Shown one piece after another: positions 15,654-24,404 of a DNA stretch of 64,000 nt. Both the position numbers and the translations under genes were made by a program. Source of the stretch: Streptomyces maremycinicus (GTDB taxonomy: Bacteria > Actinomycetota > Actinomycetes > Streptomycetales > Streptomycetaceae). Below the pieces are notes generated by a model. The model was not told the origin of the DNA. It saw only the letters and a program-made list of their open reading frames with translations, and did no database searches. The stretch is from assembly GCF_001184025.1 (NCBI RefSeq), contig NZ_BBYG01000026.1, forward strand, positions 40,292 to 104,291, written 5' to 3'. Each line of letters begins with the position of its first letter. The stretch's first letter is position 1.

Positions 15654-17357
15654 TCAGGAGACGGCGCTGCGCAGGCCCTGGAGGTCGATGTGCTCCGTCT
15701 CGTCGTGGGCGGTCAGGTCGATCACCTGGCCGACACCACGCGCCGCCTCGTCCAGCGGCTTGAACTCCGCCTCGGACTCGGCCTTGTGCAGCGCGAGGGC
15801 CTCCTGGCCGACGACATCGGCCAGGTCCTCGTTCTGCACCGCCTCCAGGGCGTGGGGCTCCGACGCGCTCTTCGTACCGAAGAAGTCGAAGCCTCCCTCG
15901 GCCGTCGGACGCCGTACGGGCTGCGCGGCCGGTACGACGGCCACGGCGGTCGGCACGGCGAAGTGGCCGGAGGGGCGGCGCTGCACGGCCCCGGCGGGCC
16001 GGGGGACGAGCGCACCGCCGCCGGACGCGGCCGGGGCGGAGGTGCCGGTGGTGTGCGTGCCCGTGGTGCGCGTACCCGTGGTGTGCGTGCCGCCGGTGCT
16101 CGTGCCGGTGGCGGTGCCGCCGGAGTACACCGGCGGCGCGGGCCGCACGGCCTCCGCCCGGTCGTCTCGCGCGCCGACGACGGCGGCAGCGGCGGCGGCT
16201 TCTTCCGAGGCCGCGAGTTCAGGTTCCGGTTCCGGTTGCGGTTCCGGGGCGTTGTCCACCGCGGCGTCCGGCGCCTGGCCCTGCGGGCTCCGGTCCTGCG
16301 AGACCGTGTCGGCCTCGGCGATCGTGTGGGGGGCGGTCGCGCGCGTGTGCTCGTCGACCGCCTCGGACTTCCCCTGTGCTTCGTCCTCCTGCGCGGCCTC
16401 CGTGTCGCCGCCGGCGGCTGCTGCGCCGACGTCCGCGGACGTCGCCCGCGCGGACTCCTCCTCGGCACCGTCCTCGGTACCGGCGGCCTCGACGCCCGGG
16501 GCGTCGAACCGGTCCAGGGCCGCCTGGGCCCGCAGGAACAGCTTGGAACCCTCGGGAGAGAAGACCGCCGACCCCGTCGGCTCCTCCTCGCCCTCAGCGC
16601 TCTCTTCGGTCTCCCCGGTCGCCGCGACCGGCACGCCCACGTCATCGGATTCGTCGGACTCGTCGGACTCGCCCGAGGCGTCGGAGTCTTCGGCCGTGGC
16701 CTCGTCGTCCGCCTCCTCGACCGCCCCCCGGTCCTCGCCCTCGGCCGCCGTCCCGGCGTCCTTCGCGCCCTCGAAGTCCGCGCTGTCGTCGGTGTCCTCG
16801 AAGTCCTCGAAGTCCTCGACAGCGTCGGACTCCCGCACGGCGACCACTCCGGTCGACTCCGCGTCCTGCGCCGCGCGCGCGGCGGGCAGCGCGGGTGTGG
16901 GAGCCGCCTCTATCTCGAGCAGCCGGCGGCCCTCCAGGGCGCTGGCCCGCTCGGTCTCGGCCGTGGCGTAGCGGCGCAGCAGCGCGGCGTGCTCGTTGCG
17001 CAGGCCCGCCAGTTCGGTGCGCTTGGACCGCAGGCGCTGCTCCAGCTTGACGCGCAGCTCACGTGATTCGTCGAGGTCGCTCTCCAGTTCGGCGACCCGT
17101 TCCTCGAAGCGCCACTCGTCACTGGCACGCGCGCGTGCCAGATCGGCGACCTGTTTGCCGGCCTGCATGTCCCAGCGGCGCATCACGTACGCGCCGAGGA
17201 TCGCCGTCGCCGCGGCGGCCGCGGCCAGACCTCGGAGCACCATGGGCTCCGTGAACACCCAGGGACCGAAGGCGCAGACAAGGGAAACGCCTGCGATAGC
17301 CGAGGGAGGCAGCAGCCTGTGCAAAGGCGGGGAATGGCGGTGACGTCCACGTGGCAT
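15654..17357 (-). CDS. Membrane-anchored coiled-coil protein with acidic disordered tail
   Basis: Function not recognised. The 567-residue product has a basic N-terminus, two hydrophobic segments (about residues 19-35 and 41-59), a coiled coil (about 65-150, ending with MxxR/Q heptads such as ELRVKLEQRLRSKRTELAGL), and a long acidic low-complexity region with DFEDFED, SDESDESDD and EPEPEPEL runs. Near residues 405-430 is a TTGTxTTGT repeat. The C-terminus (about 480-567) is again ordered-looking, with FDFFGTKSA and IDLTAHDETEHIDLQGLR. The layout suggests a cytoplasmic scaffold attached to the membrane. The start is the ATG at 17357. Confidence 0.8.
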   Translation of the reverse strand: MPRGRHRHSPPLHRLLPPSAIAGVSLVCAFGPWVFTEPMVLRGLAAAAAATAILGAYVMRRWDMQAGKQVADLARARASDEWRFEERVAELESDLDESRELRVKLEQRLRSKRTELAGLRNEHAALLRRYATAETERASALEGRRLLEIEAAPTPALPAARAAQDAESTGVVAVRESDAVEDFEDFEDTDDSADFEGAKDAGTAAEGEDRGAVEEADDEATAEDSDASGESDESDESDDVGVPVAATGETEESAEGEEEPTGSAVFSPEGSKLFLRAQAALDRFDAPGVEAAGTEDGAEEESARATSADVGAAAAGGDTEAAQEDEAQGKSEAVDEHTRATAPHTIAEADTVSQDRSPQGQAPDAAVDNAPEPQPEPEPELAASEEAAAAAAVVGARDDRAEAVRPAPPVYSGGTATGTSTGGTHTTGTRTTGTHTTGTSAPAASGGGALVPRPAGAVQRRPSGHFAVPTAVAVVPAAQPVRRPTAEGGFDFFGTKSASEPHALEAVQNEDLADVVGQEALALHKAESEAEFKPLDEAARGVGQVIDLTAHDETEHIDLQGLRSAVS

Positions 17358-17696
17358 GGCCAGAAACTTACCGCGCGTAGGCGAATGTTGGCGCCCCGCC
17401 CCGCAAAAACACGGTCATACCGAAGTCTTCACAGGGCATCAGGAAACAAGGCGGTCACGGAATTCGACAAGTAGCAAGATCATTTCTTGTCGAGGCGGAC
17501 CGGACAGCCCTCTCGGACCCCGCCCGAGCCGCCCGACATCACCGCCTCCGACGCCCGACGACCGCGCCCCCGGATCCGCTGCCGCCCCGCCCCGGCACCC
17601 GACGACCGCGCCCCGGACGCCCGCCGCCGCCCCTCCTGACGTCCGGCGCACCGACGTCCGGCGCACCGTCGTCCGGCTCCCGCGACCGGACGCCGC
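17358..17696. other. Non-coding gap with inverted and direct repeats
   Basis: No gene seen. The part nearest the coiled-coil gene is comparatively AT-rich and should hold its promoter; it contains the 8-bp inverted repeat TCGACAAG (17464-17471) / CTTGTCGA (17486-17493). The GC-rich remainder, downstream region of neither start, carries a 15-bp direct repeat GACGTCCGGCGCACC at 17638 and 17653. Confidence 0.5.
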
Positions 17697-18824
17697 TCAA
17701 CGATCGCTCAGCCGCCCGCTGAGCCACTCCAGAGTGGGCGGGATCTCCCGCCGCCAGGTGTTGAAGTTGTGCCCGCCGCTTTCCAGGATGATCGACGAGA
17801 TCCGGGTCGTTCCCGTGGCCTTCGCCAGCCCTATGAACTTCTGTGTGGCCTTGTAGTTGGATTCGCCGATCCTGCTGCTGGTGACGAGCAACGAGGTGGC
17901 CGGAGCGGAACGATTCTTCAGAAACCAGTGCAGATCGGCCTCGTTGCGCAGGGTCGCGTTCCCGTGGAACAGGTCACCCGTGGTCGGATCGCTCGGCGCC
18001 CTGTAGTACGCCGACAGGCCCGCGCCCGCCGCGTAGACCTCCGGGTGGTGCATCGCGAGCTTCAGCGCGCAGTAGCCGCCCGTGGAGTCCCCGACGATGC
18101 CCCAGCTGCCGGGCTTGCGACCCACCCGGTAGTGGGCGGTCACGGCGTCCGGCAGATCCCTGGCGAAGAACGACTCGGTCTGCGGGCCGCCCGGGATGTC
18201 CACGCACTCGGTGTCGCGCGGCGGCGCCACGGTCGGCCGCAGCATCACCAGGATCATCGGCTGCATCCGTCCGTCCTTGGCGAGTTGCCGCGCGGTGCGC
18301 GGGTAGTGCAGTTTGTCCACGAGCGCCTCCGCCGTTCCGGGGTAGCCCGTGAGGACGACGGCCGCGGGGAACGTACGCGTGCGGTACCGCGGGTCGAAGT
18401 ACTCCGGCGGCAGGTACACGTACGCCGGCGTGGCTATGCGGGTCGTACGCCCGTTGACGGCGACCTTCTGGATCTGTCCGCCGTACTGCGGACGCCCGCT
18501 GCCGCCGCCGTCCACGCGCCGGGTGTCGACGACCCGCAGCGGCCCCGCCGGAGCGCCACCCGCCCCGTGGTCGACGACCACGCCCTGGTCGGTCTCCCGG
18601 CCGAACAGGTCCGCCCAGCTGGCGTAGAAGCCGAACGCCTGGTTGGCGGTGAGACCGACCGACACGAACAGCGCCAACTGGGTGGCGAGCAGCAGTCCGA
18701 CCCGTCCGCTGACGGACCGCCAGCCGGTCCGGGCCAGCCGTGGCCACAGCCACACCGTGCCGACGAACAGCAGTACGGCGAACAGCACTGACAGCAGCAG
18801 CGTTTTGTCGCTCGTGAGCCCCAT
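17697..18824 (-). CDS. Membrane-anchored esterase, antigen 85/esterase D-like alpha/beta hydrolase
   Basis: The 375-residue protein has an N-terminal pair of hydrophobic helices (about residues 8-28 and 42-62) and then an extracytoplasmic alpha/beta hydrolase domain of the putative esterase family. The nucleophile elbow is GDSTGGYCAL (Ser), and HNF near the C-terminus (ESGGHNFNTW) should give the catalytic His. A PAAVVLTGYPG segment forms the oxyanion side. The family includes mycolyltransferases and feruloyl esterases; the substrate is unknown, and a cell-envelope or secreted polymer is plausible. ATG 18824 is used. Confidence 0.87.
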   Translation of the reverse strand: MGLTSDKTLLLSVLFAVLLFVGTVWLWPRLARTGWRSVSGRVGLLLATQLALFVSVGLTANQAFGFYASWADLFGRETDQGVVVDHGAGGAPAGPLRVVDTRRVDGGGSGRPQYGGQIQKVAVNGRTTRIATPAYVYLPPEYFDPRYRTRTFPAAVVLTGYPGTAEALVDKLHYPRTARQLAKDGRMQPMILVMLRPTVAPPRDTECVDIPGGPQTESFFARDLPDAVTAHYRVGRKPGSWGIVGDSTGGYCALKLAMHHPEVYAAGAGLSAYYRAPSDPTTGDLFHGNATLRNEADLHWFLKNRSAPATSLLVTSSRIGESNYKATQKFIGLAKATGTTRISSIILESGGHNFNTWRREIPPTLEWLSGRLSDR

Positions 18825-18984
18825 GCGGTGGTTTCCTGCCTGCTCTCCGTCCGGGATCGCGCCCGCTCCCCCGACTCCTTCGCGAGGGCTTGTCCCGGAC
18901 TTTCCTTCGCCTTTTCAGTGGCTTTGAGGAGACGAGTGAACCTCTCTCCTCAAGACACCGTCCTAGAGGGCGCAATGTCGCCGG

Positions 18985-20871
18985 ATGCCCGAATCGGGCC
19001 CGGGTCCAAGGTCTCTCGCGGAACTACGGGATGCGATGTCTGTCACTCAAGATGGGGAAATGTCGGGTGGGGTTCCGCACCGATCAAGCCGGGTGCGGCA
19101 GATAGTGCGAGGTCCGCGCCCCGAGTCGGTTCCCGCCCTCGTCGCCAGAGCCTGCGCCCTGGTGGGTCTGCTGGACGTCGCCGCGGGCGTCTTCCCGCGC
19201 TTCCGGCACAGCCGTATGCATTCCTTCGCCGAGGTACTGCCGGGCTCCTTCGGACCGTTCGCGGCCGCGCTGTCCCTCAGCGCGGGCGTCCTGCTCCTGC
19301 TGCTCGCCCACGGCCTCAGGCGGGGCAAGCGGCGCGCGTGGCGCGCGGCGGTGGTGCTGCTCCCGGCGGGCGCGGTGGCCCAGTTCGTGTACCGGCACTC
19401 GATCGTGGGCGCGCTCATCTCCGTCGCGCTGCTGGCACCGCTGCTGCTGCACCGCGACCAGTTCGCGGCGCTGCCCGACCCGCGCAGCCGCTGGCGCGCG
19501 CTCGCCAACTTCGTCCTCATGGGTGCCGGTTCCCTCGGTCTGGGGCTGGTCATCGTCAGCGTCCACCCCAACCGCCTGATCGGCGACCCGAGCCTGGCCG
19601 ATCGCATTACGCACGTCCTGTACGGCCTCTTCGGCTTCGAGGGCCCGGTCGACTACCAGGGCAACACCTCCTGGACCGTCGCCTTCTCCCTCGGTGCCCT
19701 CGGCTGGATCACCGCGGCCACCACGATCTACCTCGCCTTCCGCCCCGAGCACCCGGCCGCGCGCCTCACGGAGGAGGACGAGGTGCGGCTTCGTGCCCTG
19801 CTGGACAAGCACGGCCGCCGCGACTCCCTGGGCCACTTCGCGCTGCGCCGCGACAAGGCCGTGGTCTTCTCCCCCAGCGGCAAGGCGGCGGTGACCTACC
19901 GCGTCGTCTCGGGCGTGATGCTCGCCAGCGGCGACCCCATCGGGGACGTCGAGGCGTGGCCCGGCGCCATCGAACGCTTCATGGACGAGGCGAAGGCCCA
20001 CTCCTGGACGCCCGCCGTCATGGGCTGCTCGGAGACGGGCGGCGAGGTGTGGACCCGTGAGACCGGCCTCGACGCGCTCGAGCTGGGTGACGAGGCGGTG
20101 GTGGACGTAGCGGATTTCTCCCTGGCCGGACGCGCGATGCGCAACGTGCGCCAAATGGTCAAGCGCATCGAACGCGCCGGTTACGAGACCCGCGTACGGC
20201 GCGTCCGTGACCTCGGTGAGGCCGAGCTGGAGCGCATCCGTCGGGCCTCCGAGGACTGGCGTGGCACCGACACCGAGCGCGGCTTCTCGATGGCCCTGGG
20301 CCGCGTCGGCGACGCCGCCGACGGGGACTGCCTCATCGCCACCGCGCACAAGGCCGACGAGGTCCCCGGCGAGTACGGCGACCTGAAGGCGATCCTGCAC
20401 TTCGTGCCCTGGGGCCCCGACGGCGCCTCCCTGGACCTGATGCGCCGCGACCGTTCGGCCGACCCGGGCATGAACGAACTCCTGATCGTCGCCGCCCTCC
20501 AGGCCGCCCCGAAGTTCGGCATCGCGCGTGTGTCGCTCAACTTCGCCATGTTCCGCGCGGCGCTGGCCCGCGGCGAGAAGATCGGCGCGGGCCCGGTCCT
20601 GCGGGCCTGGCGCGGGCTGCTGGTGTTCCTGTCGCGCTGGTTCCAGATCGAGTCGCTGTACAAGTTCAACGCCAAGTTCCAGCCGCGCTGGGAGCCCCGT
20701 TTCGTCGTCTACCGGGCCTCCGGCGACCTCCCCCGCATCGGCTTCGCCGCCATGCAGGCCGAGGGCTTCGTCAACCTCGCCCTTCCGATGCCGCGCTTCC
20801 TGCGCCGCCGTTCCACCGCGGCACGCGTGTGCACGCACGCGGTGGCGGAGCGGGACGTACGGGCGGCGTAG
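18985..20871 (+). CDS. DUF2156 (phosphatidylglycerol lysyltransferase C-terminal-like) membrane protein
   Basis: The N-terminal half (about residues 50-255) has five or six membrane helices; the C-terminal ~350 residues are a double GNAT-like DUF2156 domain, recognised by GDPIGDVEAW, VDVADFSLAGRAMRNVRQ(M)VKR, EDWRGTDTERGFSMALGR and SLNFAMFRAALARGE. This is the domain of MprF and LysX that moves an aminoacyl group from tRNA to a lipid. The protein lacks the LysRS fusion of LysX. An aminoacyl-lipid synthase role is likely but the amino acid is unknown. Starts at ATG 19036 (MSVTQ) or 19060 are also possible. Confidence 0.85.
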   Translation: MPESGPGPRSLAELRDAMSVTQDGEMSGGVPHRSSRVRQIVRGPRPESVPALVARACALVGLLDVAAGVFPRFRHSRMHSFAEVLPGSFGPFAAALSLSAGVLLLLLAHGLRRGKRRAWRAAVVLLPAGAVAQFVYRHSIVGALISVALLAPLLLHRDQFAALPDPRSRWRALANFVLMGAGSLGLGLVIVSVHPNRLIGDPSLADRITHVLYGLFGFEGPVDYQGNTSWTVAFSLGALGWITAATTIYLAFRPEHPAARLTEEDEVRLRALLDKHGRRDSLGHFALRRDKAVVFSPSGKAAVTYRVVSGVMLASGDPIGDVEAWPGAIERFMDEAKAHSWTPAVMGCSETGGEVWTRETGLDALELGDEAVVDVADFSLAGRAMRNVRQMVKRIERAGYETRVRRVRDLGEAELERIRRASEDWRGTDTERGFSMALGRVGDAADGDCLIATAHKADEVPGEYGDLKAILHFVPWGPDGASLDLMRRDRSADPGMNELLIVAALQAAPKFGIARVSLNFAMFRAALARGEKIGAGPVLRAWRGLLVFLSRWFQIESLYKFNAKFQPRWEPRFVVYRASGDLPRIGFAAMQAEGFVNLALPMPRFLRRRSTAARVCTHAVAERDVRAA

Positions 20872-21012
20872 CCGCGGCGCCCCCGGCCGGCTGGCGTCGC
20901 CGCCCGCGGCACCCGGGACCGGCCCGGGGGAATGTTCCGCCGCCTCGCGGCCCCGGGGCTCGCACCCGGGCCGCACCGCGGCGCGGCCCCCTCCTGGGCC
21001 TACGCTGAACGC

Positions 21013-21993
21013 ATGAGCAAGCAGAGCGGACGCGGGCGCGTCGTCGGCCTTCCGGAATGGGACCGCTGCGCGGTCATGGGGGTCGTCAACGTGACCCCCG
21101 ACTCCTTCTCCGACGGCGGCCGCTGGTTCGACACGACGGCCGCCGTCAAACACGGCCTCCAGCTCGTCGCCGAGGGCGCGGACCTCGTGGACGTCGGCGG
21201 TGAGTCCACCCGCCCCGGTGCCAGCCGGGTCGACGAGGCCGAGGAGCTCCGCCGGGTCATCCCCGTGGTCCGCGGCCTCGCCTCCGAGGGTGTCGTCGTC
21301 TCCGTCGACACGATGCGCGCCTCCGTGGCCGCCCAGGCCCTCGCGGCCGGCGCCGCGCTCGTCAACGACGTCAGCGGCGGTCTCGCCGACCCGGCGATGA
21401 TCCCGGCGGTCGCGGACACGGGCGCCCCCTTCGTCGTCATGCACTGGCGGGGCTTCCTGGAGGGCGGCAACGTCAGAGGCGTCTACGCCGACGTCGTCGC
21501 CGAGGTGGTGGACGAGCTGCACGCGCGCGTGGACGCCGTCCTGGCGGGCGGCATCTCCCCCGACCGCGTCGTCGTCGACCCGGGTCTCGGCTTCTCCAAG
21601 GAGGCCGATCACGACCTGTCCCTGCTGGCCCACCTGGACCGGCTGCACGCCCTCGGTCACCCGCTGCTCGTCGCGGCCTCCCGCAAGCGGTTCCTCGGCC
21701 GTGTCCTGGCCGGCCCGGAGGGCGCGCCGCCGCCCGCGCGCGAGCGCGACGCCGCCACCGCCGCCGTCTCGGCCCTCGCGGCGGAGGCGGGCGCCTGGGC
21801 GGTCCGTGTGCACGAGGTCCGCGCGACGGCGGACGCGGTACGGGTCGCCCGTGCCGTGGAACAGGCGCGCGAGGAGGGCGGCGCGCCGGGCGCGGGCGCA
21901 CCCCGCCCGGCGCACACCGCCACGGGCGGACCCGGCTCACCGGACGCACCCACCGGCGGGCCCGGCACGAACGGCGCGGAAGGAGCCCGGTGA
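21013..21993 (+). CDS. folP: Dihydropteroate synthase
   Basis: Condenses p-aminobenzoate with 6-hydroxymethyl-dihydropterin diphosphate; the sulfonamide target. MGVVNVTPDSFSDGG (about residues 24-38) and DVGGESTRPGA are the DHPS signatures; DPGLGF and SRKRFLG (pterin-binding Lys/Arg) follow. The enzyme core ends near residue 285, and about 40 Gly/Pro/Ala-rich residues form an unusual tail. ATG 21013 is the start next to the conserved core. Its stop overlaps the GTG of the next gene (GTGA). Confidence 0.96.
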   Translation: MSKQSGRGRVVGLPEWDRCAVMGVVNVTPDSFSDGGRWFDTTAAVKHGLQLVAEGADLVDVGGESTRPGASRVDEAEELRRVIPVVRGLASEGVVVSVDTMRASVAAQALAAGAALVNDVSGGLADPAMIPAVADTGAPFVVMHWRGFLEGGNVRGVYADVVAEVVDELHARVDAVLAGGISPDRVVVDPGLGFSKEADHDLSLLAHLDRLHALGHPLLVAASRKRFLGRVLAGPEGAPPPARERDAATAAVSALAAEAGAWAVRVHEVRATADAVRVARAVEQAREEGGAPGAGAPRPAHTATGGPGSPDAPTGGPGTNGAEGAR

Positions 21994-22511
21994 GCGCCCC
22001 CCACACCGACGTCGAGCAGGTCGAGGCGGCCAACACCGCCTTCTACGAGGCACTGGAGCAGGGCGACTTCGACGGAGTGTCGGCGCTCTGGCTCACCCCG
22101 GCCGACCTGGGCGTGGACGAGACGTACCACGACCCGGCGGACGTCGGCGTGGTCTCCTGCGTGCACCCCGGCTCGCCGGTGCTCACCGGCCGGGGCGAAG
22201 TGCTGCGGTCGTACGCGCTGATCATGGCGAGCACCGACTACATCCAGTTCTTCCTCACCGACGTGCACGTCTCCGTCACCGGCGACACGGCGCTGGTGAA
22301 CTGCACCGAGAACATCCTCAGCGGCGGGCCCGCGCCGGAGGACGGCGAGGAGCTCGGGCCGCTGGTCGGCCAGCTGGTGGTGGCGACGAACGTGTTCCGC
22401 CGCACCTCCGACGGCTGGAAGCTGTGGTCCCACCACGCCTCCCCGGTCCTGACGGAGAACGAGGAGGCCGACGGCCCCGAGGACTCCGAGGGTGACGAGA
22501 ACCCCTCCTGA
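21990..22511 (+). CDS. SnoaL/NTF2-like fold protein embedded in the folate operon
   Basis: A 173-residue protein with a single cone-shaped NTF2/SnoaL-like domain: an N-terminal helix (VEQVEAANTAFYEALEQGDF), then VSALW, HPGSPVLTGRGEVLRSYALIMAS and the strand VFRRTSDGWKLWSHHAS. Such domains bind small molecules or act as isomerases; I cannot name a substrate. The start GTG overlaps the folP stop and is preceded by AGGAG (21981-21985). Coupling to folP makes a role in folate metabolism, or in supporting DHPS, worth testing. The acidic C-terminus looks disordered. Confidence 0.88.
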   Translation: MSAPHTDVEQVEAANTAFYEALEQGDFDGVSALWLTPADLGVDETYHDPADVGVVSCVHPGSPVLTGRGEVLRSYALIMASTDYIQFFLTDVHVSVTGDTALVNCTENILSGGPAPEDGEELGPLVGQLVVATNVFRRTSDGWKLWSHHASPVLTENEEADGPEDSEGDENPS

Positions 22512-22791
22512 GCGGGTAGGCGGTCCACAGGAGGGAAGCAGGAAGCCCTGGGGTGCCCCACAGGGACCAAGAAGTGGTTGGAATCACGAACCCGTGGGTA
22601 GGGGCGGCTACCAGCCCGTGAGCAGCCGGGTTCCGCGAGGAGAACGCCCGGTGAAAAGTCCTGGCTCCGGACCGGCCCGGCGTGGCCGGGGCCCGGGACT
22701 GTCGGTGCTCGCGGGTAGATTCGTTCGAGGCCGGGGTGCCGACCGCACCCGGACGCACCGGCCGAAACCGACGATTGCAGGAGTGATTCGC
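22512..22791 (+). other. Structured-looking non-coding gap before folB
   Basis: A 280-bp gap inside an otherwise tightly packed operon. It contains several GC-rich hairpin possibilities (for example around 22548-22567 and 22672-22705) but no open frame I would call a gene. It could hold an internal promoter or leader for folB-folK; I see no known riboswitch consensus. Confidence 0.35.
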
Positions 22792-23151
22792 GTGGATCGT
22801 GTCGCGCTGCGCGGCCTCAAGGCCCGCGGGTACCACGGCGTGTTCCCCAAGGAACGCGAGGAGGGCCAGACCTTCATCGTGGACCTCGTGCTGGGCCTGG
22901 ACACCCGACCGGCCGCGGCCGACGACGACCTGGCGAAGACCGTCCACTACGGCATCGTGGCGGAGGAGGTCGTGGCGGTCGTCCAGGGCGACGCCGTCGA
23001 CCTCATCGAGACGCTCGCGGAGCGCATCGCCCAGGCCTGTCTGAAGCACGAAGGGGTCCAGGAGGTCGAGGTCTGCGTCCACAAACCGGACGCCCCGATC
23101 ACGGTCCCCTTCGACGACGTGACCGTCACCATCACCCGGAGCCGAGTATGA
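22792..23151 (+). CDS. folB: Dihydroneopterin aldolase
   Basis: Converts 7,8-dihydroneopterin to 6-hydroxymethyl-dihydropterin. At 119 residues it has normal FolB length, with RVALRGLKARGYHGVFPKEREEGQ (start of the tunnel-fold domain, including the catalytic-region GxHG and ERxxGQ), VHYGIVAE and the active-site Lys in CVHKPDAPI. GTG 22792 is chosen because AGGAG lies 8 nt upstream; the GTG at 22783 would overlap that site. Its stop overlaps the folK start (ATGA). Confidence 0.96.
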   Translation: MDRVALRGLKARGYHGVFPKEREEGQTFIVDLVLGLDTRPAAADDDLAKTVHYGIVAEEVVAVVQGDAVDLIETLAERIAQACLKHEGVQEVEVCVHKPDAPITVPFDDVTVTITRSRV

Positions 23152-23759
23152 CCGCGTTCTTCACCGAGGGTCAGAGCGACCCGACCGTACAGCCGGTACC
23201 CGCCTCCGTCGTGGAGAAGGTCGACGCCGCCGACACCACCCTGCACAACCCCCAACGGGCCGTGATCGCCCTCGGCTCCAACCTCGGCAACCGTCTGGAG
23301 ACCCTCCAGGGCGCCATCGACGCCCTGGAGGACACCCCCGGCGTCCGGGTCAAGGCCGTCTCCCCGGTGTACGAGACGGAGCCGTGGGGCGTCGAGCCCG
23401 GCAGCCAGCCCTCGTACTTCAACGCGGTGGTGGTGCTGAAGACGACCCTCCCGCCGTCCTCCCTGCTGGAGCGGGCGCACGCGGTCGAGGAGGCCTTCCA
23501 CCGGGTGCGGGAGGAGCGCTGGGGCGCGCGCACCCTCGACGTCGACATCGTCGCGTACGCCGATGTCGTCGACGACGACCCGCAGCTCACCCTCCCCCAC
23601 CCCCGCGCCCACGAACGCGCCTTCGTCCTCGCCCCGTGGCACGACGTGGAGCCCGAGGCCCAGCTGCCCGGCCGCGGCACGGTCGCCGGTCTGCTGGACG
23701 CCGTGACCCGCGAGGGCGTCGCGGCGCGCAAGGACCTGGAACTCCACCTGCCCGAGTAG
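23148..23759 (+). CDS. folK: 2-amino-4-hydroxy-6-hydroxymethyldihydropteridine pyrophosphokinase
   Basis: Transfers pyrophosphate from ATP to hydroxymethyl-dihydropterin to make the FolP substrate. ALGSNLGNR, SPVYETEPWG, the R/W-rich ERWGARTLDVDIVAY (Mg2+-binding DxD) and LPHPRAHERAFVLAP are complete HPPK signatures. About 35 residues precede the usual domain start, so the protein (203 residues) is longer than E. coli HPPK. The ATG overlaps the folB stop, completing a folP-NTF2-folB-folK unit. Confidence 0.96.
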   Translation: MTAFFTEGQSDPTVQPVPASVVEKVDAADTTLHNPQRAVIALGSNLGNRLETLQGAIDALEDTPGVRVKAVSPVYETEPWGVEPGSQPSYFNAVVVLKTTLPPSSLLERAHAVEEAFHRVREERWGARTLDVDIVAYADVVDDDPQLTLPHPRAHERAFVLAPWHDVEPEAQLPGRGTVAGLLDAVTREGVAARKDLELHLPE

Positions 23760-23831
23760 TCGTTAAGGTCGACAGGACCACTGCCCGCGGGATGTCCATG
23801 CCCGCGGGCTCGGGGGAGTTGAAGGGACACC

Positions 23832-24317
23832 GTGAGAGAGCTGCGCATCAGGGTGCTGGCCGGCGTGTTCGGCGTGGCCGCGATCCTGTCCTGGGCCGGC
23901 GCCCGCCTCTGGAACTCGATCGGGACCCTGCCCAGCGTCCCGCTGGCCGCGCCCATCGTCCTCGCCCTGATCGCCGTGGTGCTCACCGCCACCGCGCTGT
24001 CGCTGCGCGCCCGGCTCAAGGCCCAGCGTGAGCGCCGCCCCGACGCCAAGGGCGTCGACCCGCTGATGGCGGCCCGCGCGGTCGTGTTCGGCCAGTCCAG
24101 CGCCCTGGTGGCCGCCCTCGTCTCCGGCATGTACGGCGGGACGGGCGTCTTCCTGCTGGAGTCCCTGGACATCCCCGCCCGCCGCGACCAGGCCATCTAC
24201 GCCGGTTTCTCGGTCCTGGCGGGCATCGCGGTCATAGCGGCGGCCATCTTCCTGGAGCGCGTCTGCAAGCTGCCCGAGGACGACGACCAGGACAAGGGAG
24301 CGGCGTCACCGGCGTGA
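23832..24317 (+). CDS. DUF3180 membrane protein
   Basis: A 161-residue protein with four hydrophobic segments (about residues 10-28, 36-55, 84-102 and 125-145) and short polar ends, matching the actinobacterial DUF3180 family that commonly follows folK. The loop between helices 2 and 3 is basic (RARLKAQRERRPDAKG), consistent with a cytoplasmic position. Function unknown. GTG 23832 follows GAAGGG by about 7 nt. It starts 72 bp after folK and is probably in the same transcript. Confidence 0.85.
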   Translation: MRELRIRVLAGVFGVAAILSWAGARLWNSIGTLPSVPLAAPIVLALIAVVLTATALSLRARLKAQRERRPDAKGVDPLMAARAVVFGQSSALVAALVSGMYGGTGVFLLESLDIPARRDQAIYAGFSVLAGIAVIAAAIFLERVCKLPEDDDQDKGAASPA

Positions 24318-24404
24318 CGGCGTGACGCTCCACCCGGGGCGCGGGCAGGCCCACCCCGCGCGTGGCAGCTCCTCAGCGGGCCATGACGGTGCGCGGCGGG
24401 CCCG

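Noticed and set aside
14914..15763. Arg/Gly-rich frames antisense or out of frame within the YdbT-like gene and others like it
   Set aside because: Typical high-GC shadows: Arg/Ala/Gly/Pro composition, no start sites, and complete overlap with well-supported genes.
24318..24404. Search for a terminator between the DUF3180 gene and folE
   Set aside because: GC-rich sequence with only imperfect pairing; no structure clear enough to annotate.
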